Made by a program: the position numbers and the translations under genes | The notes under the pieces: generated by a model | The model's input: only the letters and a program-made list of their open reading frames with translations | The model's database searches: none | What the model was told of the DNA's origin: nothing | Shown: piece by piece, positions 12,419 through 12,818 of the stretch | How the letters are laid out: every line of letters starts with the position of its first letter | Position numbering within the stretch: position 1 is the first letter of the stretch | NCBI GenBank assembly: GCA_900768725.1 | Contig: CAAGDU010000190.1 | Span: 1-12,818, forward strand | Reading direction: 5' to 3' | Length of the DNA: 12,818 nucleotides | Source of the DNA: Bacteroidales bacterium | Lineage (GTDB): Bacteria > Bacteroidota > Bacteroidia > Bacteroidales > Paludibacteraceae

Positions 12419-12818
12419 ACTATCATTAAGATGAGGCAAAAGAAAGTGCAGATATTGCGGGCGAGAATCCAACGGAATAGGAACCAGTCCATACCCGCTT
12501 CTACATACGCCTGCCAGTTGCCCATCGGTCCCATCCACCACTGCGGCATGTCTCGCCGTGGCAGGTTGTTCACGAATCGGTGGGTAGAACGGATGAGGAA
12601 GACCGACATCGGCAGCGTGAGCAACGTGAGCAGATACCACGGGCTCCACCATTGCAAGGCAATTCCGACAGCCAAGAGCACGAAAGGCACTATCGCAAAG
12701 ACCGCTATGAAAAACAACATCCAGAAGTTACCGCTCGGGCGGATAGTGGTTTCGGTAGTTTCAACATTATCAAGACATTCGTTGTTGCTATTTAGCAGGC
12801 GAGGACGCCTGCGCACCC
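12400..12818 (-). CDS. Small membrane protein, start uncertain or beyond the window
   Basis: The frame is open from the right edge and ends at TGA in 12400-12402. Three hydrophobic segments are visible, FWMLFFIAVFAIVPFVLLAV, then YLLTLLTLPMSVFLI, and at the C-terminus NICTFFCLILMIVHLISI, with a polar middle (RFVNNLPRRDMPQWWMGPMG). It is probably an inner-membrane protein of unknown function. The only ATG near the front is at 12720, inside the first membrane segment. A GTG at 12816 lies in repeat R1. Either the real start lies outside the window and R1 is again read in frame (RRRPRLL), or the gene begins downstream and R1 is in the leader. Confidence 0.65.
   Translation of the reverse strand, partial: VRRRPRLLNSNNECLDNVETTETTIRPSGNFWMLFFIAVFAIVPFVLLAVGIALQWWSPWYLLTLLTLPMSVFLIRSTHRFVNNLPRRDMPQWWMGPMGNWQAYVEAGMDWFLFRWILARNICTFFCLILMIVHLISI
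12791..12818 (-). repeat. Palindromic repeat R1 at the right edge
   Basis: Identical over 28 nt to 3303-3330. It is cut by the window edge just after GCACCC, so its full length cannot be seen. In the 12400 frame it is read without stops. Confidence 0.9.

Noticed and set aside
1..12818. Defence island, phage or conjugative element
   Set aside because: All recognisable genes are housekeeping or general envelope functions; no nuclease, integrase, transposase, toxin or phage structural gene is seen.

Overview
The window looks like the end of a Bacteroidales (Bacteroidetes) contig, probably from metagenomic sequencing. The proteins suggest this: a long Bacteroidetes-type signal peptidase I, a WbqC-like protein next to lepB and dapB, a GH3-family protein, a short RsmI, and a start-proximal TAACTTTG promoter box. 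Start codons lack clear Shine-Dalgarno sites. The first 30 bases match the end of the Illumina sequencing adapter, so the left edge is an assembly artefact and cuts the GH3 gene.

All twelve genes lie on the minus strand, so they are transcribed right to left. From the right edge: a small membrane protein (12400-12818, start uncertain); a secreted or membrane protein (11536-12321); dapB, lepB and a WbqC-like gene as one group; ilvE; a POT-family peptide transporter followed 1 nt later by a coiled-coil protein; rsmI overlapping a Wzx-like flippase by 11 nt; ribE; and the truncated GH3 gene. These are housekeeping functions: diaminopimelate/lysine synthesis, protein export, branched-chain amino acid synthesis, peptide uptake, 16S rRNA methylation, glycan export and riboflavin synthesis. 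I see no phage, IS transposase, CRISPR array, tRNA or rRNA.

The unusual content is repetitive DNA around and inside these ordinary genes. (1) Six genes carry a tandem array of 7-9 bp units starting 2-17 nt upstream of the start codon; the unit differs from gene to gene. (2) Short GC-rich palindromes (called R1 and R2 here) occur in both intergenic or end positions and inside reading frames of the flippase, dapB and the WbqC-like gene. Both have no stop codon in any of six frames and are read in different frames and orientations. (3) The dapB gene is a mosaic: R1, R2 and two heptamer arrays are inserted in frame. (4) The 471-bp gap between GH3 and ribE carries a 49-nt double-hairpin repeat in two inverted copies plus a half copy, with a compensatory base-pair change. 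Together these suggest small non-autonomous repeats spreading through this genome and being tolerated as protein inserts; this is inference and needs genome-wide counting.
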